In this document: one piece after another, positions 7,755 to 16,646 of the stretch
How the letters are laid out: each line of letters starts with the position of its first letter
How positions within the stretch are numbered: the first letter of the stretch is position 1
Origin: Desulfobacteraceae bacterium
GTDB taxonomy: Bacteria > Desulfobacterota > Desulfobacteria > Desulfobacterales > SURF-7
Length of the DNA stretch: 60,235 nt
Direction: 5' to 3'
Assembly: GCA_003599865.1 (NCBI GenBank)
Contig: QZKS01000090.1
Location: 1 to 60,235, forward strand
The notes under the pieces: generated by a model
The model's input: only the letters and a program-made list of their open reading frames with translations
What the model was told of the DNA's origin: nothing
The model's database searches: none
Program-made: the position numbers and the translations under genes

Positions 7755-8816
7755 ATGAAATTGCCATGGAAAGGGAAGGCGAAGTGGTGGATGATAATCA
7801 GTGCGGTTTTTCTGTCGGCAACCGGATTCTGCTATTATCTGCTCGCAGAACCGGGAGGCCGGTTGTCATCATTGTCAGCCTTGAATGACCGCCCCACTGC
7901 GGTCCAGCCGCAACAGCAATCCATTTCCGAAAAAAATCCCGAGCAGGCGCAGGCCGGTCAATCCGTCGAAGATCGGCTGGTCAATGAATTAAGAACATTT
8001 TACGGAAAGACGATTTCCGAAAAAAGCACCCAGGTCATATTGCTGAAGGTCAGGAAATTCATTATGCGGCTTTTTCCCGAAGATGGGGAAACCCGATTTT
8101 ATAATATCCTCAAACGGGCTTTCCCGGATCTGGCAGACGAGATCATGAAGGTTCTGAAAAAGCTGGAGCAGTATCAGCTCTGGCTGGAGGAAAACGCAGC
8201 CCGTCTGTCCGGGATGAGCAGCATAGAAAAACAGGGTCTGTTATGGGAAAAAAGAAAGGAACTGTTCGGGGACGATGCCGACGAAATCTGGTCCGATGAG
8301 GTCCTGGCCTATGAAAAACGGAAACAGAATGTACGCGATGCACTGGACTTTCTGGACAAATCCGACGACATTCCCATTCACGAAAAACTGGATCTCTATA
8401 AGACATCCCTTCAGGAGGCTTATCAGAATTCTCCGGAAGCTTATGTATTGCAGAATAAGGATATGCTGGCCAAGGTGTTTTTCGGCATTGATTCCGTCCA
8501 GAATGAATTAAAGGGATTGGAGCCGGAGCAGCGCAAACTTGAAATCAACCGGATTCGTCAGGAAATGGGTTTTTCCCCGGACCAGATCGAAAGACTGGAG
8601 CAGATGGATGAATATCGGAATCATCGCTGGGAAAAAGGCCTGGCCTACATGGAAGAGCGCGAACAGGCAGCAGCAGAGCTTGAAGGGGAAGATCTCGAAA
8701 CCCGCTTAAAGGAGCTTCGCGAAAAACATTTCAAACACGAAGCCAAGACCATCGAACTGGAGGAAAAGGATAATTTTTTCCGGTTTGACCGGCCACGGGT
8801 ATATGGAAGAAATTAG
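7755..8816 (+). CDS. Lipase-chaperone (Lif/LifO)-like inner-membrane protein
   Basis: I chose the ATG at 7755 because GGAGAAG lies just before it; the frame is open 54 bp further upstream without a ribosome-binding site. The 353-residue product has one N-terminal membrane anchor (WWMIISAVFLSATGFCYYLL). A Pro/Gln-rich linker and a long, charged, mostly helical periplasmic part follow. The helical part with a WEKRKELFGDDADEIW segment and a late RQEMGF region resembles lipase foldases, which hold secreted lipases during folding. The gene follows a predicted secreted lipase. Similarity is by pattern only; it could be another coiled-coil envelope protein. Confidence 0.6.
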   Translation: MKLPWKGKAKWWMIISAVFLSATGFCYYLLAEPGGRLSSLSALNDRPTAVQPQQQSISEKNPEQAQAGQSVEDRLVNELRTFYGKTISEKSTQVILLKVRKFIMRLFPEDGETRFYNILKRAFPDLADEIMKVLKKLEQYQLWLEENAARLSGMSSIEKQGLLWEKRKELFGDDADEIWSDEVLAYEKRKQNVRDALDFLDKSDDIPIHEKLDLYKTSLQEAYQNSPEAYVLQNKDMLAKVFFGIDSVQNELKGLEPEQRKLEINRIRQEMGFSPDQIERLEQMDEYRNHRWEKGLAYMEEREQAAAELEGEDLETRLKELREKHFKHEAKTIELEEKDNFFRFDRPRVYGRN

Positions 8817-8878
8817 GATAAGGAATGCTTTGGCGCCTTTGTTATTGGTTTCCTGAGGCAGACCTGAAGCGTAATTTT

Positions 8879-9592
8879 CTATACTCCAAGATAAGCTGTC
8901 TTTACATGGTCGTTAACCAGGAGCTCCCGGCCTGTGCCGGACAAGGTTATTCTTCCGTTTTCGAGGACATAGGCCCTGTCGGCCAATGAGAGGGTCTGCT
9001 GGACATTCTGTTCGACAATCAGGACGGTTACCCCTTCTTTCCTGATTTTTTTAATGACATTGAATATTTCGCGGACCAGAATGGGGGAAAGGCCAAGGGA
9101 GGGCTCGTCAAACATCAGAAGGCGCGGCTTTGACATCAGGCCCCTGGCCACAGCCGCCATCTGCTGCTCTCCTCCGCTCAGGGTGCCGGTAAGCTGTTTT
9201 CTGCGCTCCTTGAGCCGCGGGAAAAGATCAAAAACCATTTCCCGGGATTTTTCCCGCTCTTTTTTCGCTGCCCCCTTGAGCGATCCCATATCCAGGTTTT
9301 CGTCAACGGTCATTTCGACAAAAAGCCGTCTTGCTTCCGGTACATGGGCTATTCCGATTTCGTTCAGCCGGAAAGGCTCAACCGTATGAATGGGATTGCC
9401 TTCAAAAACAATATGGCCTTTTTTAGGCCTGAGGATGCCGGAAATCGTTTTGAGATTGGTTGATTTCCCGGCTCCGTTTGCTCCTACGAGGGCAACGACC
9501 TCTCCCTTTTTCACATCAAAGGACACATCCCAGACAACCTGGACATCACCGTAGCAGACATCGATATTTTTGATTTCAAGCACTTTTCGCAT
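8879..9592 (-). CDS. livF: Branched-chain amino-acid-type ABC transporter ATPase LivF
   Basis: This is one of the two ATPases of a HAAT importer. It has Walker A GANGAGKST, signature LSGGEQQM, Walker B LLMFDEPSLGL and the H-loop region VLIVEQNV. I set the start at MRKVLEIKN (9592), which overlaps the livG stop by 17 bp, because upstream residues are just livG sequence in another frame. The resulting 237 residues match the usual LivF length. It is the last gene of the livKHMGF operon. The true ligand may be branched-chain amino acids, other amino acids, urea or amides. Confidence 0.9.
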   Translation of the reverse strand: MRKVLEIKNIDVCYGDVQVVWDVSFDVKKGEVVALVGANGAGKSTNLKTISGILRPKKGHIVFEGNPIHTVEPFRLNEIGIAHVPEARRLFVEMTVDENLDMGSLKGAAKKEREKSREMVFDLFPRLKERRKQLTGTLSGGEQQMAAVARGLMSKPRLLMFDEPSLGLSPILVREIFNVIKKIRKEGVTVLIVEQNVQQTLSLADRAYVLENGRITLSGTGRELLVNDHVKTAYLGV

Positions 9593-10298
9593 CTCCGAGA
9601 TAGGCTTCAATGACAAGCGGGTTGTTTCGAATCTCCTGGGAAGTACCCTCAGCGATTTTTTCGCCATAGTTGATTACAACGATCCTGTCGGAAATGGCCA
9701 TGATCACCTTCATGTGGTGCTCTATGATCATGATCGTGATCCCGCGCTCCTTGATTTTTTTGATGATCTCAATGGATTCATTCAGCTCGGAATGGTTCAG
9801 TCCGGCAAAGGATTCATCCAGGAGAATCACCTCGGGCTGTGTTGCAAGAGCTCTGGCAATCTCGAGCTTTTTGCGTTTTCCCAGAGGAAGCCCTTTCGAA
9901 ATGACTTCCTTATCATTATATAGACCTGTAAACTTCAGTGTCTCTTGAGCGATCCGGATCGCTTCGGTTTTGTTCTTTGCCCTTAAAAATGCCGATGCCA
10001 CAACATTGTCAAGAACGCTCATCCGCTGAAGGGGTTTTACTACCTGAAAGGTTCTGGCAATGCCGAGCTTGCAGATTTCATGCGGCTGAAGATGGGAAAT
10101 CCGCTTGCCCTTGAACATTATTTCACCTTTTGTCGGAGGGAAAAAACCGTTTACCACATTAAAAAGGGTTGTCTTTCCGGCTCCGTTAGGTCCGATCAGT
10201 CCGAGTATCTCTCCGGGATTGATGTTGAATGAAACATTTTTTATGGCCGCAAGCCCTCCAAAGTGCTTAGAGACATTGATCACTTCAATTAAGCTCAT
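9576..10298 (-). CDS. livG: Branched-chain amino-acid-type ABC transporter ATPase LivG
   Basis: The 240-residue second ATPase has Walker A GPNGAGKTT, Walker B VILLDESFAGL and a conserved FQVVKPLQ segment in the Q-loop region. The expected LSGG signature is replaced by LPLGKRKKLEIARAL, as in the LivG subfamily where the signature is often LPLGxRR. The start is the ATG at 10298, behind an AGGAGG. The gene overlaps livM by 14 bp, so translation is probably coupled. Confidence 0.92.
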   Translation of the reverse strand: MSLIEVINVSKHFGGLAAIKNVSFNINPGEILGLIGPNGAGKTTLFNVVNGFFPPTKGEIMFKGKRISHLQPHEICKLGIARTFQVVKPLQRMSVLDNVVASAFLRAKNKTEAIRIAQETLKFTGLYNDKEVISKGLPLGKRKKLEIARALATQPEVILLDESFAGLNHSELNESIEIIKKIKERGITIMIIEHHMKVIMAISDRIVVINYGEKIAEGTSQEIRNNPLVIEAYLGDAKSA

Positions 10299-11235
10299 TG
10301 CGGGGGGCCTCCTGTTTAAAAATCTTTTTGATTTTAGCAAAATCACCGACTATGCCATTGGGAAGGAAGATAATGATCACGATCAGCAGTATCCCGAAGA
10401 GCGTCTGATGAGCCGCTCCCAGACCGGGTATTGTCCGGATGAGTTCGGCGAGAAAAACCATGATGATTGCCCCGACGAGCGGCCCCCAGTATGTGGCGAC
10501 GCCTCCTACCATGACGATCATGATGGTCACGATGGAGATGTCGTGAAGGGCGAAAACAACATGCGGGTCGATATATCCCATATAGTTTGTATAAAAGGCG
10601 CCCGCTATTCCGGTCAGGGCTCCGCTTAGGCAGAGAGCAATGGTTTTATAGAGGGTTGTATTGATGCCGAGGGATTCGGCTGCATCCTGGTCTTCCCGTA
10701 TGGCGACAAAATAATATCCCAGTTTGGATTCGATCAGCTTTTTGATCAGGAAAAAGGTTCCGGCAGCGACAAGAAGAATAATGTAGTAATAGCCGAATTT
10801 TGAAACCCAGGTTCTTTTCTGGATCAGGATTCCGAGGGTTCCTCCGGTCAGCCACCCGATGTTTTCCGTGGTAACCCGCATCACCTCACCCATGGCAAGG
10901 GTTGCAAGTGCAAAAAACGGCCCCCGTAACCTGAGGACGATAAAGCCGAGCACCAGGGAGAAAAGGGAGACAACCACAATGCTGAGGGGCATTCCCCACC
11001 ATGGGGATATGCCGAGCTTGTAATAAAGAATGCCGGATGTATAAGCCCCCACCCCGAAATAAGCAGCATGGCCGAATGAGACCTGACCGCAATATCCGCC
11101 GAGAAGATTCCATGCCATTCCGATGGCGGCCCACATGATCACCAGAATCAGAATGTGCATGGCATAAGAACTCAATCCGATGAGCGGGAGGATCGAAAGA
11201 ATGGCCAGTATGATAAGCGGCAAGTATTTTTTCAT
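10285..11235 (-). CDS. livM: Branched-chain amino-acid-type ABC permease LivM
   Basis: The 316-residue membrane permease has about eight to ten hydrophobic segments and the LivM hallmarks MAWNLLGGYCGQVSFGHAAY and a VGGVATYWGPLVGA loop that contacts the ATPase. The start at 11235 is preceded by AGAGG. It overlaps the livH stop in an ATGA arrangement (4 bp). An upstream extension of the frame covers the end of livH and is rejected. Confidence 0.93.
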   Translation of the reverse strand: MKKYLPLIILAILSILPLIGLSSYAMHILILVIMWAAIGMAWNLLGGYCGQVSFGHAAYFGVGAYTSGILYYKLGISPWWGMPLSIVVVSLFSLVLGFIVLRLRGPFFALATLAMGEVMRVTTENIGWLTGGTLGILIQKRTWVSKFGYYYIILLVAAGTFFLIKKLIESKLGYYFVAIREDQDAAESLGINTTLYKTIALCLSGALTGIAGAFYTNYMGYIDPHVVFALHDISIVTIMIVMVGGVATYWGPLVGAIIMVFLAELIRTIPGLGAAHQTLFGILLIVIIIFLPNGIVGDFAKIKKIFKQEAPRNELN

Positions 11236-12155
11236 TTTCCGAACCTCTGCCGTTTCAATAGTGATGCCACGCCTCCGGGCAGAAAGATCAGGGCGGCGAT
11301 AAAGATGACAAACCGTCCTACAGGCGCCCATCCCATGCCGATATAGGTTGCGGTCATGGATTCAAAAATGCCGAGGATGAGTCCGCCGATGATTGCGCCT
11401 ATTGTTGAGCCGAGACCGCCAAGGATGGTGATGACAAACGCAATCAGGGTGAATTGCCCTCCCAGCGAAGGATACAGGTAGTATATGGGGATAAACAGAC
11501 AACCGGCAGCACCGACAAGGCCGGCTCCGATGCCAAAGGTGACAACACGCATCAGTTTGACATTGACCCCCATAATAAGCGCTGCATCAAGATCCTGGGC
11601 CGTTGCCCGGATTGATTTTCCCATATCTGTTTTGGACAGGAAAAACCAGAGTGAAATCGTAATAAAGACGGCAAACAGAAAAGATACGGTCCACGGAACG
11701 GAAAGCGACAGATCCAGGGGCGTATCGATCCAGTAATCGGAGAGATACCAGGCGCTTGTGCCATAATCTACGGGTGTGGAACGATAATCCGATTTAAAAA
11801 ATATGGTTGCCAGATTGGCCAGAACCATTCCAATGCCGACGGTCAGTATGACTTGGTTTTCGGGTAATATGGAATCGACCTTCAACACCGGGTTGATCAG
11901 AAACTTCTGCAAGGCAATTCCCAGGAAAAAAAGAGCAGGAACCGCTACAAAAATGGAAAGATAGGGGTCGATTTTGAAAAGCTCGAACATCCAGAATGCG
12001 ATGTACATCCCAACCATCATCAGCTCGCCATGAGCAAGATTGATTATTTTCATAACCCCCATGATGAGCGTCATGCCGATGCCGATCAATGCATAAAGAC
12101 CGCCCAGCAGAATACCGGCAATAAGAGTCTGCAGAAAACCTTCAAGTGGTATCAC
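11232..12155 (-). CDS. livH: Branched-chain amino-acid-type ABC permease LivH
   Basis: The 307-residue permease has the LivH hallmark GGLYALIGIGMTLIMGVMKI followed by NLAHGELMM near the N-terminus, and the ATPase-contact loop ILGGLGSTIGAIIGG near residues 240-255. It pairs with LivM to form the membrane channel. It lies 28 bp after the livK stop on the same strand. Confidence 0.94.
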   Translation of the reverse strand: MIPLEGFLQTLIAGILLGGLYALIGIGMTLIMGVMKIINLAHGELMMVGMYIAFWMFELFKIDPYLSIFVAVPALFFLGIALQKFLINPVLKVDSILPENQVILTVGIGMVLANLATIFFKSDYRSTPVDYGTSAWYLSDYWIDTPLDLSLSVPWTVSFLFAVFITISLWFFLSKTDMGKSIRATAQDLDAALIMGVNVKLMRVVTFGIGAGLVGAAGCLFIPIYYLYPSLGGQFTLIAFVITILGGLGSTIGAIIGGLILGIFESMTATYIGMGWAPVGRFVIFIAALIFLPGGVASLLKRQRFGK

Positions 12156-12183
12156 GGCGACCCCTTTTCTTTTTCAATAATGG

Positions 12184-13374
12184 TTATTTCCTGCTTCTCC
12201 ATGACGGAATCGGAAAAAGATATTTTGCACTTGCATAGGATTCCGGCCAGATTGTCTCGTGGTTTCCTTTAATAACCTGCATGACAAGGGTATCCATGAA
12301 GTTCTGGTTCTGATAACCGGCCTTGTCCTCAAATTTGATGGGGCCAAAGGCGGTTACCATATCGGTGGCTTTCATGGCGGCACGGATATCCTCAGCATTC
12401 CAGGTTTTTGCCCGTTTCAGAACATCCTCCAGAATATAGATTGCGGAATAAGCCTCCGCACCGTGATAGGAAGGATAATCGCCGTATTTTGATTTATATT
12501 TTTCAGCAAATTCTTTGGCTCCCGGATATTTGGCCTGGGGGCTCCAAAGTGTAGCTGTAACAACATATTCGGCAGCATCTTTTGCATTATTGACAAATTC
12601 CGGAATGGCGAAGCCGGCCGCGCCGCCTGCAAACAGTTTTGCATCGATTCTGAGTTCCTTCAACTGCTTCATCAAAAGGGAGGCATCCATGACATAGGAT
12701 ACCATATAGATAACATCCGGTTTTTCAGCCTTGACCCTGGTCAAAATGGGCTTGAAATCAACCGCGCCCTTTTCATATTTTTCTTTCACAAGGACTTTCA
12801 TGCCCATTTCCAACGCCTGTTTTTCCATATCATTTGCGCCGGAGGTCCCGAAATCCGAGCTTTCATATAATATGGCGATAGATACGGGTTTAACGACTTG
12901 TTTTAAAAATGAAATCAGTCCTGCGGCATAATATGCGTTGCTGGGATTCATGCGGAATACATAATCATAATTCTGCTGGGTGATGGCGTCATCAGCGCCG
13001 GTTACAACAAGGTAGGGAACCTTTCTTTCATTGGCAACAGCAGCAATGGCCTTTGAACATGCCGAGCTGTAATCACCGATAATGACCTGCTGTTTATCGA
13101 CATCGATCAGCTTTTCGACAATAGACCTGGATACCTCGGGTTTGCCCTGTCCGTCTTCAAAGGAAAGGACTATTTTTTTACCTTTGATTCCGCCCCTGGC
13201 ATTGATTTCATCTGCCGCAATGATATAGGAGTATTTTTCCATTTCACCGAATTTTGCCTGTGATCCGGTAAGAGGAAGAGGAATGCTCAATTCCAGGGTA
13301 TCATCCGCAAACAGATTACCGGCCAGAATTCCAACTGTAAACATCATGATCATCAACATGGATAAACGCTTCAT
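12184..13374 (-). CDS. livK: Periplasmic substrate-binding protein of the Liv-type transporter
   Basis: The mature part matches the Peripla_BP_6 fold of amino-acid binding proteins (LSIPLPLTGSQAKFG start, then VIIGDYSSACSKAIAAVAN and PSNAYYAAGL). A Sec signal peptide (MKRLSMLMIMMFTVGILAGNLFA) ends at residue 23. The ATG at 13374 is chosen because AAAGGAGG precedes it by 5 nt; the frame extends 33 bp further without support. The 396-residue length is normal. It is the first gene of livKHMGF and sets ligand specificity, which cannot be read from the sequence. Confidence 0.92.
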   Translation of the reverse strand: MKRLSMLMIMMFTVGILAGNLFADDTLELSIPLPLTGSQAKFGEMEKYSYIIAADEINARGGIKGKKIVLSFEDGQGKPEVSRSIVEKLIDVDKQQVIIGDYSSACSKAIAAVANERKVPYLVVTGADDAITQQNYDYVFRMNPSNAYYAAGLISFLKQVVKPVSIAILYESSDFGTSGANDMEKQALEMGMKVLVKEKYEKGAVDFKPILTRVKAEKPDVIYMVSYVMDASLLMKQLKELRIDAKLFAGGAAGFAIPEFVNNAKDAAEYVVTATLWSPQAKYPGAKEFAEKYKSKYGDYPSYHGAEAYSAIYILEDVLKRAKTWNAEDIRAAMKATDMVTAFGPIKFEDKAGYQNQNFMDTLVMQVIKGNHETIWPESYASAKYLFPIPSWRSRK

Positions 13375-13513
13375 CTTGTCCTCCTTTAAATGGTATGTAA
13401 AATACATTTAACCGAGCTTAACTTTTGGTTCCGACGTGTAAACCAACAGGACAATAGCCTGGTCAGACATTCAATAATCAATAATAAATGTTGAAACAGG
13501 TTTCAGGCGAGTG

Positions 13514-13530
13514 ATAAGAATTTGTCTTAT
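13514..13530 (-). promoter_or_regulatory. Inverted repeat just after the liv promoter
   Basis: ATAAGA, 5 nt, TCTTAT forms a perfect 6-bp palindrome. It covers roughly +3 to +19 relative to the start expected from the promoter at 13540-13568. That is a common place for a repressor operator. Confidence 0.4.
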
Positions 13531-13539
13531 TTGTTCCTG

Positions 13540-13568
13540 ACTATATGCAAAGGGCATCCGGATGTCAA
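13540..13568 (-). promoter_or_regulatory. Sigma-70 promoter of the livKHMGF operon
   Basis: Minus strand: a perfect -35 TTGACA, a 17-bp spacer and -10 TATAGT. It is about 165 bp upstream of the livK start and close to the best housekeeping consensus in the window. Confidence 0.75.
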
Positions 13569-13632
13569 GAACATTATGAATCCAACAAGTTGAATTGGTT
13601 TGGACCCGGTAGCTTGTAAAGTCGGAAATAAA

Positions 13633-13668
13633 AAAGGGCTTACAGATTTTGTTTTCTGCAAGCCCTTT
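13633..13668 (-). terminator. Terminator after tRNA-Leu
   Basis: A 14-bp stem lies 3' of the tRNA: AAAGGGCTTGCAGA with TCTGTAAGCCCTTT on the minus strand. One G-U pair is formed there, but the plus strand would have an A-C mismatch. TTTATTT follows. It ends the leftward secG/tRNA transcript. Confidence 0.8.
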
Positions 13669-13678
13669 ATTTTTTGGA

Positions 13679-13763
13679 TGGTGCCGAAGGCCGGACTTGA
13701 ACCGGCACGGTTGTTACCACTACCCCCTCAAGATAGCGTGTCTACCAATTCCACCACTTCGGC
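13679..13763 (-). tRNA. tRNA-Leu (anticodon GAG)
   Basis: The 85-nt gene folds as a class II (long variable arm) tRNA. The acceptor stem is GCCGAAG with CTTCGGC, the discriminator is A, and an encoded CCA is present (13679-13681). The D-arm is leucine-like (TGGTGGAATTGGTAGAC). The anticodon stem CTATC/GGTAG has loop TTGAGGG, which gives anticodon GAG, reading CUU/CUC. The T-arm loop is TTCAAGT. It lies 15 bp after the secG stop. Confidence 0.95.
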
Positions 13764-13777
13764 ACAGCGTGCGTTTT

Positions 13778-14137
13778 TTATTCCGATGCCTGAGGGTCTC
13801 CTGTCTTGGCAGCTGCCGCCGGTGTTGTGGTCTGGTCCGGTGATGCCTGCATGGGTGCGGTCTGTTCAACCTTTGTTTTGACATCTTCCATGATGGAAGT
13901 GGATTCGCGATTGGCGGATATATAAGCCAGGGTAAAACAGGTCAGCATGAATATGATGGCTGCAAATGTCGTTGCCTTGCTTAGGAAGGTGCTCGCTCCT
14001 GTGCTGCCGAAAAGGGTCTGGCTTCCGCCGCCGCCAAAGGCAGCACCCATATCCGCACCCTTACCGGTTTGAAGCAGCACGATCATGATCAGTGCCAGGC
14101 ACACGATAACATGCAGTGTGATGATTAAGATTTCCAT
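13778..14137 (-). CDS. secG: Preprotein translocase subunit SecG
   Basis: The 119-residue protein has two membrane helices (residues about 1-22 and 56-74) and the SecG signatures LLQTGKGADMGAAFGGG and GSTGASTFLSKAT. SecG joins SecYE to aid protein export. The C-terminal 40 residues are a Pro/Ala/Thr-rich tail. It follows tpiA by 23 bp; the tpiA-secG-tRNA-Leu arrangement is common in deltaproteobacteria. Confidence 0.95.
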   Translation of the reverse strand: MEILIITLHVIVCLALIMIVLLQTGKGADMGAAFGGGGSQTLFGSTGASTFLSKATTFAAIIFMLTCFTLAYISANRESTSIMEDVKTKVEQTAPMQASPDQTTTPAAAAKTGDPQASE

Positions 14138-14160
14138 AGGATTCCCAATACGCCTTTTGA

Positions 14161-14916
14161 CTAAAAGTGTATAATTTTGCTGAATACTTCAGGATCCAGA
14201 CTTGCACCGCCAACCAGCGCTCCGTCAATATCCGGCATGGACATCAATTCTGCGACATTGCCCGGTTTGACGCTACCTCCATATAATATCCTGATGGACT
14301 CGGCAAGGTTTTTGTCAAACTTTTTTTCAATCAGAGACCGCAAAAACCGGTGAACCTCCTGTGCCTGATTGCTCGTGGCGGTTTTGCCTGTTCCGATAGC
14401 CCAGACAGGTTCATAGGCGATCACCAGAGAACCCAGGTCCCCTGAAGAAAATCCTTCTAACCCCATTTGGACCTGTTTGTCAAGAACAGAAAATGTTTTG
14501 TCGGCATCCCTTTGCGATTCCGTCTCGCCGATACACATGACCGGTATCAGTTCGGATTGAATGGCCGCGTTGATCTTTTTGTTGACGGATTCATCTGTCT
14601 CACCAAAAAGCTGACGCCGCTCGGAGTGGCCGATAATCACATAACGGCATCCCGCAGATACAAGCATTTGCGCGGAAATTTCACCGGTAAAGGCGCCCTG
14701 TGATTCCCAGAAAAGGTTCTGGGCACCCAGTCCGACATTGGATCCGGCTATTTTTTCGGAAACCAGTGCAAGAGAGGTAAACGTGGGCGCAATCATGATA
14801 TCGGTATGGTTTGCATCGGAAGATAAATCGACAAGCCGTGACGCAGCCTCAACCGCCTCTGCGCAGGTTTTGAACATTTTCCAGTTTCCGGCAATCAAGG
14901 GTCTTCTCGTTCTCAT
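14161..14916 (-). CDS. tpiA: Triose-phosphate isomerase
   Basis: TpiA interconverts dihydroxyacetone phosphate and glyceraldehyde 3-phosphate. The catalytic Lys is in AGNWKMFKT, His in IGHSERRQLFGE and Glu in YEPVWAIGTG. The phosphate-binding loop ILYGGSVKPGN follows. The start at 14916 is chosen because AAGGAG precedes it; the frame is open 18 bp further. The 251 residues are a normal length. It lies after gapA but is separated from it by a terminator. Confidence 0.97.
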   Translation of the reverse strand: MRTRRPLIAGNWKMFKTCAEAVEAASRLVDLSSDANHTDIMIAPTFTSLALVSEKIAGSNVGLGAQNLFWESQGAFTGEISAQMLVSAGCRYVIIGHSERRQLFGETDESVNKKINAAIQSELIPVMCIGETESQRDADKTFSVLDKQVQMGLEGFSSGDLGSLVIAYEPVWAIGTGKTATSNQAQEVHRFLRSLIEKKFDKNLAESIRILYGGSVKPGNVAELMSMPDIDGALVGGASLDPEVFSKIIHF

Positions 14917-14954
14917 TCCATTTCTCCTTGTCATAGATCATCTTCAATTTTTCA

Positions 14955-15000
14955 GGAAAAATACCTGAAACCATGTTTGCTTCTCCACGGTTTCAGGTAT
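14955..15000 (-). terminator. Terminator between gapA and tpiA
   Basis: A perfect 12-bp stem (ATACCTGAAACC with GGTTTCAGGTAT, 16-nt loop) is followed on the minus strand by TTTTTCC. gapA and tpiA are therefore probably separate transcripts, or linked only by readthrough. Confidence 0.8.
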
Positions 15001-15059
15001 TGTATTCGGATCATCTTCACAATTCATTATACTGATACCGGCTATTTCCTGTTTGCCGA

Positions 15060-16064
15060 TCAGAGCTGTAAGCCGATCATGACTGCCAGATCCACAAGGC
15101 GATTGGAATAACCGGTTTCATTGTCATACCAGGAAAGTACCTTAACCATGTCACTCAGGACATAGGTGGTCGGCCCATCCACGATGGAGGATAAGGGCAC
15201 GCCGTTAAAATCGGATGAAACCAGTGGCTTGTCGCTGTAGCCCAGAATGCCTGCAAGTGATTTTTCAGATGCCTCCTGCATTGCCGCATTGATATCTGAA
15301 ACCGTTATTCCGGATTTTTCAATGGTGACGACCAGGTCGACAATGGATACGTTCGGGGTGGGAACACGAATCGCCAGGCCGTTCAATTTTCCCTTCAGCT
15401 CCGGAAGAACCAGCGCTACGGCCTTGGCCGCACCGGTGGTTGTCGGGATCATCGAAAGCGCCGCCGCCCTTGCCCTTCTCAGGTCTTTGTGCGGAAAGTC
15501 GAGAAGCCGCTGGTCACCTGTATAGGAATGAACGGTTGTCATCAGACCGCATTTGATTCCGAAGTTTTCCAGAAGAACCTTGGCAATGGGGGCCAGGCAG
15601 TTTGTGGTGCAGGATGCGTTGGAGATGATATTATGTTGTCTGGGGTCGTATTGCGTCGAGTTAACGCCCATTACGATTGTAACATCCGGATCGGAAGCCG
15701 GCGCGGAAATGATGACCTTGCGGGCACCTGCCGCCAGATGTTTACCGGCGGATTCACGATCCCGGAACAGTCCGGTACATTCCGCAACAACATCAACATC
15801 AAACTCGCGCCAGCGAAGATTCGCAGGATCTTTTATGGAAGTCACGGCAACGGATTTGCCGTCAATGATAATCGCATCATCCTTTGCGGAAATATTATTT
15901 TCCAGGGTGCCGTGAACCGAGTCATAGGTTAGAAGGTGTGCCAGGGTTTCCGGGTCTGTCAGGTCATTGATCGCAACAACTTCGATATCGGAACGCTCCA
16001 TTGCTGCCCGGAATACGATCCGGCCGATTCTCCCAAAACCATTGATTGCTAATTTGATCGTCAT
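15060..16064 (-). CDS. gapA: Glyceraldehyde-3-phosphate dehydrogenase (type I)
   Basis: This NAD-dependent glycolytic/gluconeogenic enzyme has 334 residues. The Rossmann motif is INGFGRIGR (residues 7-15). The catalytic Cys is in SNASCTTNCLAP. The C-terminal SWYDNETGYSNR is characteristic. A perfect AAAGGAGG precedes the ATG. It is upstream of tpiA on the same strand. Confidence 0.97.
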   Translation of the reverse strand: MTIKLAINGFGRIGRIVFRAAMERSDIEVVAINDLTDPETLAHLLTYDSVHGTLENNISAKDDAIIIDGKSVAVTSIKDPANLRWREFDVDVVAECTGLFRDRESAGKHLAAGARKVIISAPASDPDVTIVMGVNSTQYDPRQHNIISNASCTTNCLAPIAKVLLENFGIKCGLMTTVHSYTGDQRLLDFPHKDLRRARAAALSMIPTTTGAAKAVALVLPELKGKLNGLAIRVPTPNVSIVDLVVTIEKSGITVSDINAAMQEASEKSLAGILGYSDKPLVSSDFNGVPLSSIVDGPTTYVLSDMVKVLSWYDNETGYSNRLVDLAVMIGLQL

Positions 16065-16135
16065 CTTTTTCCTCCTTTGAATAAATTGACTGCAAGAATT
16101 GAATTGTCTGTCACCGATTATTTTTTTTAGAATTG

Positions 16136-16642
16136 CTATGATTGCCCGGGCATAATTTGGGCAGATGATTGTGAAAATGTAAGATCGATCTGTTTCATCA
16201 GCACAAGAGCATCTTCATTGGTTTCCGGATAGTACCGGGGCCGTTTGCCGATGAGCCGGAAACCCAGTTTATGATACAGTGAAATCGCCGGCGTGTTTGA
16301 AGCCCGTACTTCAAGATAAACCGTATCAGCACCTTTTTCAGATGCAATTTGGATGCTTTGCTGAAACAAATAGGTTGCAAAGCCTTTCTTTTGCCATTTT
16401 TGAGCCACACCGATTCTGAAAAGATGCATTTCATCCATGATGATGCGAAAAAAGATATATGCAATGAACTGCGACGGTCGGTCCGGATCGGTAAACGCAA
16501 TGCCGAAGTTGTACGATCCCTCGCAGGTCAATTCATGTAAACAAGAAGTCCGGCTCCAGGGTTTTTGGAAAAGATCATTTTCTATTTCAATAATTTGATC
16601 GATATCTTCTTCCGTAATGGGCATGATACGCCAGGATTCCAA
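16136..16642 (-). CDS. rimI: GNAT N-acetyltransferase, RimI-like
   Basis: The 168-residue GNAT protein has the acetyl-CoA-binding segment RIGVAQKWQKKGFATYL (R/Q-x-x-G-x-G/A motif with a degenerate first glycine). It also has the RimI-typical YLEVRASNTPAISLYHKLGF followed by GKRPRYYPE. RimI acetylates the N-terminal Ala of ribosomal protein S18, but relatives modify other protein N-termini. It is 4 bp after the EIIA-Man gene, so it is the last gene of this leftward operon. Confidence 0.85.
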   Translation of the reverse strand: MESWRIMPITEEDIDQIIEIENDLFQKPWSRTSCLHELTCEGSYNFGIAFTDPDRPSQFIAYIFFRIIMDEMHLFRIGVAQKWQKKGFATYLFQQSIQIASEKGADTVYLEVRASNTPAISLYHKLGFRLIGKRPRYYPETNEDALVLMKQIDLTFSQSSAQIMPGQS

Positions 16643-16646
16643 TCGA

